This document shows, one piece after another, positions 18,093-26,587 of a stretch of 64,000 nucleotides of DNA. Each line of letters opens with the position of its first letter. Positions within the stretch are counted from its first letter, which is position 1. Below the pieces are notes generated by a model. The model made no database searches, was not told where the DNA came from, and was given only the letters and a program-made list of their open reading frames with translations. The DNA lies in NCBI GenBank assembly GCA_014651175.1, contig BMWJ01000013.1:1-64000 (forward strand), read 5' to 3'. This stretch comes from Streptomyces clavifer. Its GTDB lineage: Bacteria > Actinomycetota > Actinomycetes > Streptomycetales > Streptomycetaceae. Both the position numbers and the translations under genes were made by a program.

Positions 18093-18983
18093 ATGGACCG
18101 CAGCAGCGAGATCCGCGAATTCCTGCGTACCCGCCGGGCCCGGATAACCCCCGAACAGGCCGGCCTGACCCCCCACGCCGGGCCCCGTCGTGTCTTGGGT
18201 CTGCGCCGTGAGGAAGTCGCCCAGCTCGCCGGGGTCAGCGTCGACTACTACATCCGACTGGAACGGGGCCGCACCCAAGGCGTCTCCGAAGCTGTCCTGG
18301 ACGCCGTCGCCCGGGCCCTGCGCCTGGACGACACCGAACGCGCCCACCTCTTCGACCTCGCCCAGCCCACCACCGCTGCCCGGAGCCGACGCAAGCGCCC
18401 CCTTGCCCCGCAACGAGTCCGCCCCGCCCTCTACCGGACCCTGGACGCGCTCGGTGTGCCCGCCGTCGTCCAGGGCCGGCGCCTGGACGTCCTGGCCGCC
18501 AACCGGCTGGGCTACGCGCTGTTCGCCGACTTCGCCTCCCGCCCGCACCGGGACCGGAACTTCGCCCGCTTCGTCTTCCTCGACCGGGCTGCCCTCAGCC
18601 TCTACGCCGAGTGGGACCGAGTGGCCCGGGACACGGTGGCGGGCCTGCGCCTGTACGCCGGGCGCCACGCCGACGACCCGCAGCTCACCGAACTGATCGG
18701 GGAGCTGTCCCTGCACAGCGACACCTTCCGCCGGCTCTGGGCCGACCACGACGTCCGCGCCCACACCACAGGAACCAAGCGTCTGCACCACCCGCTCGTC
18801 GGCGACCTCACCCTGGACTACGTCGTCCTCGCCGCCGAAGACGACCCCGAACAGAGCCTCGTCGTCTACACCCCCGAACCCGCCTCCCTCTCCGCCGAAG
18901 CACTCGGCATACTCGCCAGCTGGACCACCAGCACGTCCGCAGCCGCGCCCGCGCCGGAACGGACTCCCAACCCGCCCAGCTGA
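18093..18983 (+). CDS. XRE-family regulator with MmyB-like ligand domain
   Basis: A 296-residue regulator. The N-terminal HTH (GLRREEVAQLAGVSVDYYIR, then LERGR) at about residues 36-60 is followed by a C-terminal PAS-like MmyB domain (about 105-265) that in this family binds fatty-acid-like ligands. ATG 18093 has no strong ribosome site, and the mRNA may be leaderless or short-leadered. It faces away from the SDR-AKR unit across about 230 bp. In Streptomyces such XRE/MmyB regulators usually control the divergent SDR, so it may now control only the AKR. Confidence 0.9.
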   Translation: MDRSSEIREFLRTRRARITPEQAGLTPHAGPRRVLGLRREEVAQLAGVSVDYYIRLERGRTQGVSEAVLDAVARALRLDDTERAHLFDLAQPTTAARSRRKRPLAPQRVRPALYRTLDALGVPAVVQGRRLDVLAANRLGYALFADFASRPHRDRNFARFVFLDRAALSLYAEWDRVARDTVAGLRLYAGRHADDPQLTELIGELSLHSDTFRRLWADHDVRAHTTGTKRLHHPLVGDLTLDYVVLAAEDDPEQSLVVYTPEPASLSAEALGILASWTTSTSAAAPAPERTPNPPS

Positions 18984-19232
18984 TCTCATAGGCCGCTTCT
19001 GCGACTGTCCAGTGCGCCGCCGCCCTCGCGGGCCCGTGTACGTCGGCCCACGGCTGACGCCGCCGGGGAGGCGCCTGGATGTTCCGGCGACTCTCCCATC
19101 TGTCGCATGACGTCGCCGGGAATGGGCGCGCGCTGGCTGGGGCTTGGCGTCGGCTCCCTTGCGGGCGGACCTTGACCGGCTGCTGCTCGCGCATCCCTCG
19201 ATCGCGGCCGGCGGGAGGCAACCGCTGGCGTC

Positions 19233-19265
19233 AGCAGGCCCGGGGGAAGGAGACCCGGGCCTGCT
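19233..19265 (+). terminator. 12-bp hairpin
   Basis: AGCAGGCCCGGG at 19233-19244 pairs with CCCGGGCCTGCT at 19254-19265 across a 9-nt loop. It lies 250 bp after the XRE gene and 40 bp before the truncated flavoprotein fragment. The 18984-19232 stretch before it holds nothing recognisable. Confidence 0.6.
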
Positions 19266-19304
19266 CAGGCGGCCATGCCGCGGCGAAGGTTGTAGGGAGC
19301 GGCC

Positions 19305-19805
19305 GTGTCACACGTGTGCGGCCCGCTCTGTCCTACAGCGGTCGCCCAGGCACGTGCCGAGGTCGACGAGCTGCTCGTGGCCGATGGAACCGAGAACGTG
19401 CGCGCTCTGCAGCGCGCCATCCGCAACACCATGACCGAGCACGCCGGCGTCGTACGCGACGAGGCGGGGCTGAGCGCCGGGCTGGCTGAACTGGACGACA
19501 TCGAGAAGCGTATGGAGAACGTCGGTGTCCACCCCGACATCGCCGGATTCCAGGACCTCGCGCACGCCTTCGACCTCAAGTCCTCCTCCCTCGCGGCCCG
19601 GGCCACGCTGGAAGCGGCGCTGGAGCGCCGGGAAACCCGCGGCTGCCACAACCGCAGTGAATACCCGGCCATGGATCCCGCGCTGCAGGTCAATCTCGTG
19701 TGGTCTCCGAAGACAGGCATCACCCACGAGAGCATCGCGCCGATCCCCGACGAGATCTCCGCCCTCATGCAGGAGGTCTCGACCGAGGGAAAGCTTGTGG
19801 AGTAA
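19305..19805 (+). pseudogene. C-terminal fragment of a succinate dehydrogenase/fumarate reductase flavoprotein
   Basis: The 166 residues match only the C-terminal helical and capping region of SdhA/FrdA-type flavoproteins: NVRALQRAIRNTMTEHAGVV, GFQDLAHAFDLKSSSLAARA and the diagnostic RRETRGCHNRSEYP (the Arg that contacts succinate/fumarate). The family is 580-650 residues; the FAD-binding domain, the covalent-FAD His and the cap are entirely missing upstream. GTG 19305 would start it but there is no clear ribosome site. I read it as a truncated relic that may still be expressed from a fortuitous start. Confidence 0.82.
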
Positions 19806-20058
19806 ACACCTGCGACTGCGTCTCACGGCGACTCCTGCCCGCACGTCGTCGCTGGCCCGCTCTCGATGGCAGGCGGGCGCGCGGACGCCTGCCTCAGTTT
19901 GTCGCCCGGCCTTGTCGGGGGATGTCCGGCTCGGGTCGCGGCGCGTGTCACACCTACGTTCTCTGCCCTGTCATACCTGGTGCGGACGGTTCGCGAAGTG
20001 CAGCAGCACCGCCAACCCCGCGCAGATCGCGTAGAGACAACTCCGAAAGGATCCCATC

Positions 20059-20805
20059 ATGAAGGTCGTAGTCATCGGCGGAACCGGGCTGATCGGCTCG
20101 AGGGTGGTCAGCAAGCTCAATGAGCACGGCCACGAGGCAGTGCCGGCGGCACCCAACACGGGCGTCAACACGGTGACGGGTGAGGGCCTGGCCGATGTCC
20201 TGAAGGGGGCCTCGGTCGTCGTCGACGTCTCGAACTCTCCCTCCTTCGAGGACGATGCCTGCATGGAGTTCTTCCGCACCTCGACCGGAAACCTGCTGAA
20301 GGCGGAGGCGGAGGCCGGTGTGGCCCATCACGTGGCCCTCTCCGTGGTCGGCACGGACCGGCTCCAGGAGAGCGGCTACTTCCGTGCCAAGCAGGCTCAG
20401 GAGAAGCTGATCGAGGACGCGGGGGTCCCGTACTCCATCGTCCACGCCACGCAGTTCTTCGAGTTCATGAAGGGCATCGCAGCCGCGGCGACCGACGGTG
20501 ACACCGTGCGTCTCGCCCCCGTCGGCATCCGACCCATCTACTCCGACGACGTGGCCGCCCTCGTGAGTCGCACCGCGGTGGGCACGCCCGTCAACGGTGT
20601 GGTGGAAGTCGCCGGCCCCGAGACGTTCCAGCTGGACAAGCTCATCCGTAAAGGTCTCGCCGCGAAGAGCGACCCCCGCGAGGTCGTCGCGGACCCGCAC
20701 GCCCCCTACTTCGGTGCCGAGCTCCAGGAGACCACGCTCCTCCCCGGCCCTGACGCGCACTTCGCCGAGACGCGGTTCGCCGACTGGGTCGCCCAGCAGC
20801 AGTAA
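20059..20805 (+). CDS. NmrA-like NAD(P)H-binding reductase (atypical SDR)
   Basis: A 248-residue atypical SDR. The nucleotide loop GGTGLIGSRVV lies at residues 8-18. SYFRAK-type active-site residues are replaced by GYFRAKQAQEKLI, as in NmrA/SDR_a5 proteins that sense or reduce with NAD(P)H. The C-terminal half (VPYSIVHATQFFEFMKGIAA) is typical. ATG 20059 has GAAAGG 9 nt upstream. It is monocistronic with a hairpin immediately after. A decayed relative lies at 12190-12375, so the window once held two. Confidence 0.92.
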   Translation: MKVVVIGGTGLIGSRVVSKLNEHGHEAVPAAPNTGVNTVTGEGLADVLKGASVVVDVSNSPSFEDDACMEFFRTSTGNLLKAEAEAGVAHHVALSVVGTDRLQESGYFRAKQAQEKLIEDAGVPYSIVHATQFFEFMKGIAAAATDGDTVRLAPVGIRPIYSDDVAALVSRTAVGTPVNGVVEVAGPETFQLDKLIRKGLAAKSDPREVVADPHAPYFGAELQETTLLPGPDAHFAETRFADWVAQQQ

Positions 20806-20814
20806 CCCCGTCGG

Positions 20815-20833
20815 GCACGGGGCGGCCCCGTGC
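20815..20833 (+). terminator. 8-bp GC hairpin
   Basis: GCACGGGG at 20815-20822 pairs with CCCCGTGC at 20826-20833 around a 3-nt loop, 10 bp after the reductase stop. Confidence 0.6.
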
Positions 20834-20919
20834 GGGTCGCCCCGTCCGTGTCCGGTTGTACTGCCCGGGAGGAGAAAAGGGGTTGCCCGGGGGGCCGGAG
20901 CTCCCGTTGGCTGGGCGGT

Positions 20920-21456
20920 ATGGCCGAACTGCGTACCGATCGCCTCACACTCCGTCGATGGCTTGCCTCCGACCTTGAACCATGGGCGGCGATGAACGCT
21001 GATCCAGAGGTTCGGGAGCACTTGGGCGACCTGCTCACCCGTGACCAGAGCGCTGCTTCCATGACACGGTTCCAGGCCGAGTTCGAACAGCGAGGTTATG
21101 GGTGGTGGGCCGTCGAGGTACAGGCCACAGGCCAGTTCATCGGCTTCGCGGGCCTGGACCGCGTGGAGGACGGCATGCCGTTCACAGGAGTGGAGATCGG
21201 CTGGAGGCTGGCCCGCCAGGCCTGGGGCCGGGGCTACGCGACCGAGGCCGCTCTCTCCGTTCTGTCCTACGGTTTCGACACCCTGGATCTGCACGAGGTC
21301 CTCGCTGTCACAACAGCCACCAACCTCCGCTCGCAAGCGGTGATGCGCCGGATCGGCATGACCCGGGACCCGGCCGACGACTTCGATGACCCGCAGGTGC
21401 CGGAGGGGCCGCTGCGTCCGAATGTGCTGTACCGCATCTCGGCGGAGCGACACTGA
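20920..21456 (+). CDS. GNAT N-acetyltransferase (RimJ/RimL type)
   Basis: A 178-residue acetyltransferase beginning MAELRTDRLTLRRWLASDLE, the standard RimJ/RimL opening. The acetyl-CoA loop is at ARQAWGRGYATEAALSVLSY (R/Q-x-x-G-x-G/A pattern), followed by VTTATNLRSQAVMRRIGMTR, the usual Asn-x-x-S-x-x-V-x-x-x-x-G motif. Length is normal. It probably acetylates a small amine or a protein N-terminus; the target is not predictable. ATG 20920 was chosen because homology-like sequence begins there. Confidence 0.9.
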   Translation: MAELRTDRLTLRRWLASDLEPWAAMNADPEVREHLGDLLTRDQSAASMTRFQAEFEQRGYGWWAVEVQATGQFIGFAGLDRVEDGMPFTGVEIGWRLARQAWGRGYATEAALSVLSYGFDTLDLHEVLAVTTATNLRSQAVMRRIGMTRDPADDFDDPQVPEGPLRPNVLYRISAERH

Positions 21457-21816
21457 TGCCCGCCATCCGGACGTCTGGCTCGGCTCCGGAACGATCCCGG
21501 ATCCGCGGCGAGACGGCGATTCCCCGGTGCAGCCCACTCGTGCCCACGGTCTGATCGAGGGAGCCGGCGGAGACCGTCAGATCTTTGTTTCACGGGCTCG
21601 GGATGAAGCACGGAAGGTGTTCGCGATGCCGTTGGCGTCGGTGTGCCCCGACTGCCGGGGCACACCGTCGTCACCGGGATTACGAGTGACGGCAACCAGC
21701 GCAGCCTGTTCGGCGTCGAACCGCGGGTAGTTCGAGCGGGGTAGCTGTGCTGTCACCGCGCACACGCCGAAGAAGGTGGACAGGCCCTCTCGTGTCTGTC
21801 GCGCGCCCACAAGGGA
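21457..21816. other. Intergenic, nothing recognised
   Basis: About 360 bp between the GNAT gene and the end of the WhiB-like gene on the other strand. No stem-loop or gene stood out. Confidence 0.4.
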
Positions 21817-22144
21817 TCAGCGGGCAGCCCTGCCAGCAGACGTATCGTCCCACGAATCCGCCCTGCCGCGTCGTCCCAACTGACTGGCTCCCGCCGCGGA
21901 TCGACTCATACGCGACAGACGGCGCCTGACGACCAGCCCTTCGTTCTCCGAAGTGCCGCCCCACACCCCCCGCCACCGGGCCGGCTTCAAGTGCCCAGTC
22001 CAGGCAGTCCTGTCTGACCGGACAACGGTGGCATACCGCCTTGGCCTCTTCCGTCTGGAGCAGCAACGGCACATTGTTGTTGCCCACAGGGAAGAAAAGG
22101 TCAGGATCTTCCCCTCGGCACATCGCCTTGTCACGCCAGGCCAC
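21817..22144 (-). pseudogene. WhiB-like [4Fe-4S] regulator, frameshifted in a C6/G6 run
   Basis: The N-terminal part has the full four-Cys cluster: CRGEDPDLFFP and then AKAVCHRCPVRQDCLDWALE. Removing one G from the run at 21966-21971 (C on the plus strand) continues as AGVWGGTSENE, the conserved beta-turn that follows the cluster, then VVRRRLSRMSRSAAGAS, the basic DNA-contact tail. Without it the frame reads AGGVGRHFGERR and loses both. The start is GTG 22144 (VAWRDKAMCRGEDP). It is either a new pseudogene or a sequencing indel. Confidence 0.82.
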
Positions 22145-22227
22145 AGCTGGGCCTGTTCGTCGAAGAACGGTGGCCCGCGCATCTGCGCATTGGGCCCTGC
22201 TGCCGGGGTGTCACGAAGGCCGTGCAT

Positions 22228-22350
22228 CTACGGGCTCGGAACCGCCTGACTCTCCTCGGCGGTGGCGGTTCCCGTCACACTGAACGACATCGCCACCGCG
22301 GCCACGGTCGCGCCGATCGCGGGCAGGGTTCTCCTCAGTCGCTCATACAT
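22228..22350 (-). CDS. Small secreted peptide, 40 residues
   Basis: Start ATG 22350 with GGGAGGACAC directly upstream is a strong ribosome site. The product has a basic start (MYERLRRT), a hydrophobic core (IGATVAAVAMSFSVTGTATA) and a likely signal-peptidase site after TATA, leaving a mature tail of only about seven residues (EESQAVPSP region). It may be a signal peptide left over from a truncated gene, or a true tiny exported peptide. It lies just upstream of the WhiB-like gene on the same strand. Confidence 0.5.
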   Translation of the reverse strand: MYERLRRTLPAIGATVAAVAMSFSVTGTATAEESQAVPSP

Positions 22351-22763
22351 GTGTCCTCCCGTGGAAGCCGATTCGGTGACCGTCCGCGCTGCGAATGCAG
22401 CCTCGGTCGCGCGGACGGGAGGACTTGAAGCGCCACGAGAATCAGGGGCGGCGTTCCGAATGCCGGCCGGGGCCGTGACAGAGCGAGTCGAGGTGCAGAC
22501 CCTTGGCCGATAAGCGCTCTCGCCTCGCGAACAAGGAGTCCCCCACACACATAGCGACGAGCACTCATGGACGATTGAGGAGGGTCTGCTCGCCCTTCGC
22601 GATGAGGGCCCTGTGCTTGTACGGGGTGGATGCCGGGAACCACTTCACCCGCGTGGATGCCACGTCGGCGCGTGCATGGTGGCCCGGGGTTGCCCGACCG
22701 CTCGAGCCGACCGCCCGTGGTCTCCACCGATCAGATTAGACAAGCGGCCGATCTTATAACACG
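22351..22763. other. Intergenic
   Basis: About 410 bp upstream of the small secreted peptide. No gene-like frame was recognised. Confidence 0.4.
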
Positions 22764-22814
22764 ATGAGCGCGCAATGCTGCGGCTGCACGGGGGGCGACT
22801 GCTTTATGGCGTGA
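22764..22814 (+). CDS. Possible 16-residue Cys-rich leader peptide
   Basis: ATG 22764 to TGA 22814 encodes MSAQCCGCTGGDCFMA, with four cysteines in sixteen residues. A TATAAC box at 22755-22760 lies so close upstream that the mRNA would be leaderless or nearly so. It ends 56 bp before the RDD gene. Short cysteine-rich leader peptides are known to attenuate downstream genes in actinobacteria, but no such function is shown here. Confidence 0.3.
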   Translation: MSAQCCGCTGGDCFMA

Positions 22815-22869
22815 ATTAGCCCTCCGCTCACGTCGCTTCGTCCCCATCTCGGAACTGGAGAGCTTCGCC

Positions 22870-23460
22870 ATGAGCTTCGGCGATCCCAACAACCCTTACA
22901 GCCAGCAGCCTCCGCAGGGCCAGCCCAGCCACCCGCAGCAGGCGCCGCAGGGCGTGCCCCCTCAGTACGGTTACCCGCAGCAGCCGTACGGTGCGTACCC
23001 GCCCGCCGGAATGCCCGGCGTCCCAGGGGCAGGGATGCCGCCGCTGGCGCACTGGGGGCAGCGCGTCGGCGCGTACCTGCTCGACATGCTGATCATCCTC
23101 GGCCCGATGTACGCTCTCGGCTTCATCGACCTCGCGGGCAGCGACGACCCGGCGAACGCCGAGCCCGGGGCCTTCTTCCTGATCGGCATCGTCTACACCC
23201 TCGCCATGGGCATCTACCAGCTCTACCTGGAGGGCAAGACCGGTCAGACGACCGGCAAGAAGGTCCTCGGCATCAGCCTGCACCGGGAAGCCGACGGCAG
23301 GACCCTGGGCTTCGGAATGGCGTTCGTGCGTAAGCTCGCACACTTCCTGGACAGCGCCGCCTGCTACCTCGGCTGGCTGTGGCCGCTGTGGGACGCCAAG
23401 AAGCAGACCTTCGCCGACAAGGTCTGCAGCACCGTCGTCGTCAAGGTCAACAAGGGCTGA
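22870..23460 (+). CDS. RDD-family membrane protein
   Basis: A 196-residue protein. The first 60 residues are a Pro/Gln/Gly/Tyr-rich cytoplasmic tail (YGYPQQPYGAYPPAG). The RDD core follows: WGQRVGAYLLDMLIILGPMY with its Arg and Asp-Asp-like positions, a second helix (FFLIGIVYTLAMGIYQLYLE) and the signature GKTGQTTGKKVLGISL. A last hydrophobic segment holds YLGWLWPLWDAKKQTFADKV. RDD proteins are small transporters or membrane chaperones of uncertain substrate. ATG 22870 has GGAG 10-13 nt upstream. Single gene. Confidence 0.92.
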   Translation: MSFGDPNNPYSQQPPQGQPSHPQQAPQGVPPQYGYPQQPYGAYPPAGMPGVPGAGMPPLAHWGQRVGAYLLDMLIILGPMYALGFIDLAGSDDPANAEPGAFFLIGIVYTLAMGIYQLYLEGKTGQTTGKKVLGISLHREADGRTLGFGMAFVRKLAHFLDSAACYLGWLWPLWDAKKQTFADKVCSTVVVKVNKG

Positions 23461-23998
23461 GCCCTGGCCGAAGGCTGGAGGGGGTGACCCGGCGACGCAC
23501 CCTGGTCTCCGGGGATCCCACGACTTGAGGACGAAACGGTGAGCCGGCGACTCGCCGGCCGGGCCGTGCAGGGAGCCTGGGCCGGGCGGCGGGCCACCGT
23601 ATTCACGCAGATCGCCTCCAGGAGACTGCGGCTGCGGCTGCCCGTCCCCACCGTGAGCGCCACTGGTCCTGACTGCCGGGGTGGCGCATCTCGACGCCGT
23701 CTTCGGCCGCTCGCTCGGCCGAGGCGGCCGGCATCGGCGTGTACTGGCCGGCCACCGGGCGCGGGCAGGGTGCCGAAGATGGCAGCCAGTACGTCCTGGA
23801 GGGTGCATCGGTCGCACAACCTGCCCTGATAGAAAGCGGGTTGTTGCAGCACGAACAGGCGTACGGTCATCTTGACCGGCACATGAGTCTCAGGTTCGGT
23901 GTCCGTGCTTGCGGCGAACAGCACCCGCTCGCCGTTGCGGCCGGGTAGTCGCTGAGGTGACCGCGAGAGGCGCGATACGACCGCGTATCGCCGCAGCG
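23461..23998. other. Intergenic, nothing recognised
   Basis: About 540 bp between the RDD gene and the end of the minus-strand BLIP-like gene. Read in six frames; no convincing gene. Confidence 0.4.
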
Positions 23999-24589
23999 TC
24001 AGGTGAGCCGAGCCTGGTACTTCTCCGCCACCTTGCCATCGGTCAGGTAGAAGCTCGCGTTCGGGGGAAAGAGGCCCGTGGCCGCGGTGCACCCGAACAT
24101 GAGCTTCTTGCCGGATGTCGCCGGCCAGTTCGGGTAAGCCTCCTGCCTGAGGACGCACGAGTCCTTGGGAACGACCGACCAGAGCTGATCCTCGGTCATG
24201 CCCACAGTCACCTTGTTGTAGTGGGAGAGCCGAATGGACGGTGTCTTCGCATTGAACAGATACTGCTGGTTCTTGCCCCACAGCTTTCCGTCCGCGGTGA
24301 AGGCGAAGGTGCCGTACGGCGCGTAGTCGGCGGATTCGGTGAAGCAGAGGATCGAGGCACTGCTCCGCTCACACCATCCGTCGCCGTCACCCGGCTTGGT
24401 GAGATCACCGCCCAACTGCTCCCAGACGTCGGCCTGTGCCGTGCCGAACGGGATCTGACTGTACTTCTCGGCGGTGAAACTGAACTGTTCGTCCGCGTGC
24501 GCACTCGCTGTCGCACCCAGAACGGCCGCGCCAGCGGCGATCAACGCGACTACGGAACGCCATGGAGTTGCGTTCGCCATCCGATTCAT
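23999..24589 (-). CDS. BLIP-like secreted protein (beta-lactamase-inhibitory-protein family)
   Basis: A 196-residue secreted protein. After a signal peptide cleaved near SAHA (about residue 32), the mature part shows the two-repeat architecture of Streptomyces BLIP and BLP. Repeat 1 is EKYSQIPFGTAQADVWEQLG with a Cys pair (DGWCERSSASILCF) and a strand YAPYGTFAFTADGKLWGKNQ. Repeat 2 is SHYNKVTVGMTEDQLWSVVP with a Cys pair (DSCVLRQ, LMFGCTA) and a final strand FYLTDGKVAEKYQARL. The K/V-T-VGMT motif is strongly conserved in the family. Whether it inhibits a beta-lactamase cannot be judged; several family members (BLP) have other roles. Confidence 0.8.
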   Translation of the reverse strand: MNRMANATPWRSVVALIAAGAAVLGATASAHADEQFSFTAEKYSQIPFGTAQADVWEQLGGDLTKPGDGDGWCERSSASILCFTESADYAPYGTFAFTADGKLWGKNQQYLFNAKTPSIRLSHYNKVTVGMTEDQLWSVVPKDSCVLRQEAYPNWPATSGKKLMFGCTAATGLFPPNASFYLTDGKVAEKYQARLT

Positions 24590-24772
24590 CTCCTTTGCCT
24601 AAGCTCTCTCCTGCCTGGTCCTCATCGTCACCGGCCACACTCTTCGGAGAGTCTCGGAACGCTCCGTGCGCCCTTGTCGGACCGAACCGATGCCTCGATC
24701 GCCCCAGCACGGCAGGTGGTGGCCGGGGCCTGAAGCCGGGTGCGAGGTTGGTGCCGGGCCGCGATGCACAGC

Positions 24773-25324
24773 TCAGTCGGACGTGCGCACCGTGCCCGTG
24801 TCCTCGAAGTCGGCTGCGGCAGTGAGCCCCTCGAGGAAGGACCGGAAGTCCGGAGCGAGGGACAGCTCTGTGTGCCGTTCCGCGTCGAACCAGGTCAAGG
24901 AGGGTTCTCCGTGCCGACCGCAGACCCGGTAGTCGAGCCCGATCCAGCACGGCGCGCTCTCCGAAATGAGTACCACCGGAGTGGGTAGCCCCCACTCCGC
25001 GACGAGGTAGGGGCTCGTGAGGATGGACGGGCTTTGATCACGGAGCCCGATGCAGTTCTGCTCACGGAGTCCGATGCCCATCACGAAGTCGAACGCCACG
25101 TGGTCAGGGCTCCAGGAGGTCGGGCGGGTCGTGGGGAAGGCATCCCAGCTGTCCGCGACCCCGCCTCCGTTCCGATGGCGCAGGAGGACGAGCAGGGCAC
25201 TGGGAAGCGTGACGTCCAACAGGCGTTCGGCGTTCACGATCGCTTGGGCGGTGAGCGGCGGCTGGACTCCGTAGGCGCTGCTGGTGTCCCAGAGGGAGTG
25301 CTGAAGGTCCTCGAAGCGTGCCAT
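24773..25324 (-). CDS. SMI1/KNR4-family protein
   Basis: A 183-residue SUKH-fold protein. Family hallmarks are LTAQAIVNAERLLDVTLPSA followed by LLVLLRHRNGGGV, i.e. the E...G..LP..Y..LL...NGG pattern, and later WGLPTPVVLISESAPCWIGL then DYR..G.EPSLTWFD. Bacterial SMI1/KNR4 proteins are often immunity proteins against polymorphic or contact-dependent toxins. No toxin lies next to it; its neighbour downstream is the BLIP-like secreted gene. It could be an orphan immunity gene. Confidence 0.88.
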   Translation of the reverse strand: MARFEDLQHSLWDTSSAYGVQPPLTAQAIVNAERLLDVTLPSALLVLLRHRNGGGVADSWDAFPTTRPTSWSPDHVAFDFVMGIGLREQNCIGLRDQSPSILTSPYLVAEWGLPTPVVLISESAPCWIGLDYRVCGRHGEPSLTWFDAERHTELSLAPDFRSFLEGLTAAADFEDTGTVRTSD

Positions 25325-25493
25325 GGCAGCACATCGTAGGTGCCTGCGCGGATCGCGTCCGCCAGGGTCGGGGCACCGATCGGTGGTGACGCGGCGACGG
25401 TACTCCGGTCAGCTCAGGGCAGGCACGTTGCACCGGCGAGGCGCCGTCCACCAACCCGCCGGACTACCCGGCCAGGTGGAGAGCAGTGACACC

Positions 25494-26129
25494 TCAGGGC
25501 GCAGGTGTCAGCGAGGCGGCCTCCCATGCGAACCCGTCCGGGTCGGTGAACGGTCCGGCCTCGCCACCGATCGCGAGCCGATGCGATCCGCTGCCGTCGG
25601 CGGAGACGCCGACGTCCTTGGCAAGGGCGCGGCGCCTGTAAAGCGCCAGCTTTACGGGGCCCTCTCCGGCGGCGAACTCGACGTACACGCGGCCGAAGCT
25701 CTTCCCCACCGCAAGACCTTGTTCGACGTAGAACCGCTTGCTCGCGATCACGTCCGCTACTCCCAGCAGGAGCACGATCTCGTCGATCTTCCGGGTGGTG
25801 GGACCGGTGTCCTTCTTCGCCGAGGTCGCCACCTTCCAGATCGTCCCGTCCGGGGCCCGGACGACACCGCCGTAGCCCCAGAGCGACTTCATGGCGGGCT
25901 TCAGCGACGTGGCACCCGCTTCGAGGGCGGAGTCGACCAGGGCGCGTACGTCGGCCGGCTGGGACACGGTGAGTGTCAGCGTGAACCCGCGGAAGCCGGT
26001 CGAGGGCGCCTCGGAGGCCCGCAGGCGGATCTGCGTGTCCAGCCCGAAGGCGGTGGTGCAGAAGTGCTGGGCGGCCGTGGGATCGGCCACGTCGAGGGTG
26101 ACTGCGTCAATGAATGTCATGGTCATCAC
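25494..26129 (-). CDS. VOC-superfamily (glyoxalase-like) protein
   Basis: A 211-residue protein with two vicinal-oxygen-chelate half-modules: TFIDAVTLDVADPTAAQHFC at the start and DEIVLLLGVADVIASKRFYV near residue 115, each followed by the usual beta-alpha-beta-beta-beta. The final module ends GPFTDPDGFAWEAASL, the typical D-P-D/E-G-x-x-W/F-E/D close. It may bind metal and act in detoxification or antibiotic resistance. Translation is coupled to the AraC gene: GTG 26129 overlaps its stop by four bases. ATG 26120 is an alternative start. Confidence 0.88.
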   Translation of the reverse strand: MMTMTFIDAVTLDVADPTAAQHFCTTAFGLDTQIRLRASEAPSTGFRGFTLTLTVSQPADVRALVDSALEAGATSLKPAMKSLWGYGGVVRAPDGTIWKVATSAKKDTGPTTRKIDEIVLLLGVADVIASKRFYVEQGLAVGKSFGRVYVEFAAGEGPVKLALYRRRALAKDVGVSADGSGSHRLAIGGEAGPFTDPDGFAWEAASLTPAP

Positions 26130-26587
26130 GCTAGTTGCGGCCGAGGACCGGTGCTTCTCGATTCCTGATCGGTCCGGTCACCGTGTTCGTGACGCGCCGA
26201 CAGGTCCGCGGGCGTACGCGCTGTCTCGCGCCGGTAGGCGCTGGGCGGGCTTCCGACCAGCTCCGTGAAGCGGATGCTGAAGGTCTCCAGGGACGAGAAT
26301 CCGGCCTCGGCGCAGACCTCGGGCAGGCTGATGTCGTCACGACGCAGCAGCAGCGTCGCGCGCGCGATGCGCCGCGTCATGAGGTAGTCGTACGGGGACC
26401 GGCCGTAGGCCTGCCGGAACTCACGGCTGAGGTGCCGGGCCGTCATGTCCTCGCCGCGGGCGAGGGCCTCGACATCCAGCGGCCGCGCGTATTCCCGGTC
26501 GATCCGGTCACGGATGCGGCGCAGTCGCACGAGGTCCTTCAGGCGCTGGGCCGAGGTGCGTGCGCGCGCCCACGAAGGGTGACACAT
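26126..26587 (-). CDS. AraC-type DNA-binding regulator (HTH only)
   Basis: A 153-residue protein that is essentially just the double-HTH AraC domain: RIRDRIDREYARPLDVEALA, then SREFRQAYGRSPYDYLMTRR and the second helix pair DDISLPEVCAEAGFSSLETF followed by SIRFTELVGSPPSAYRR. ATG 26587 has GGGAG 7 nt upstream. It lacks a separate sensor domain. It heads an operon with the VOC gene (4-nt overlap), a frequent Streptomyces pair in which the regulator controls its own operon. The C-terminal RTDQESRSTG matches a relic before the second VOC gene. Confidence 0.92.
   Translation of the reverse strand: MCHPSWARARTSAQRLKDLVRLRRIRDRIDREYARPLDVEALARGEDMTARHLSREFRQAYGRSPYDYLMTRRIARATLLLRRDDISLPEVCAEAGFSSLETFSIRFTELVGSPPSAYRRETARTPADLSARHEHGDRTDQESRSTGPRPQLA
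26151..26179. repeat. Copy 1 of a 29-bp repeat (AraC 3' end)
   Basis: This is the 3' coding end of the intact AraC gene. It agrees with 27460-27488 at 25 of 29 positions, and the following bases into the VOC start are also alike (CATG..CAT.. GCTAG). Confidence 0.6.
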
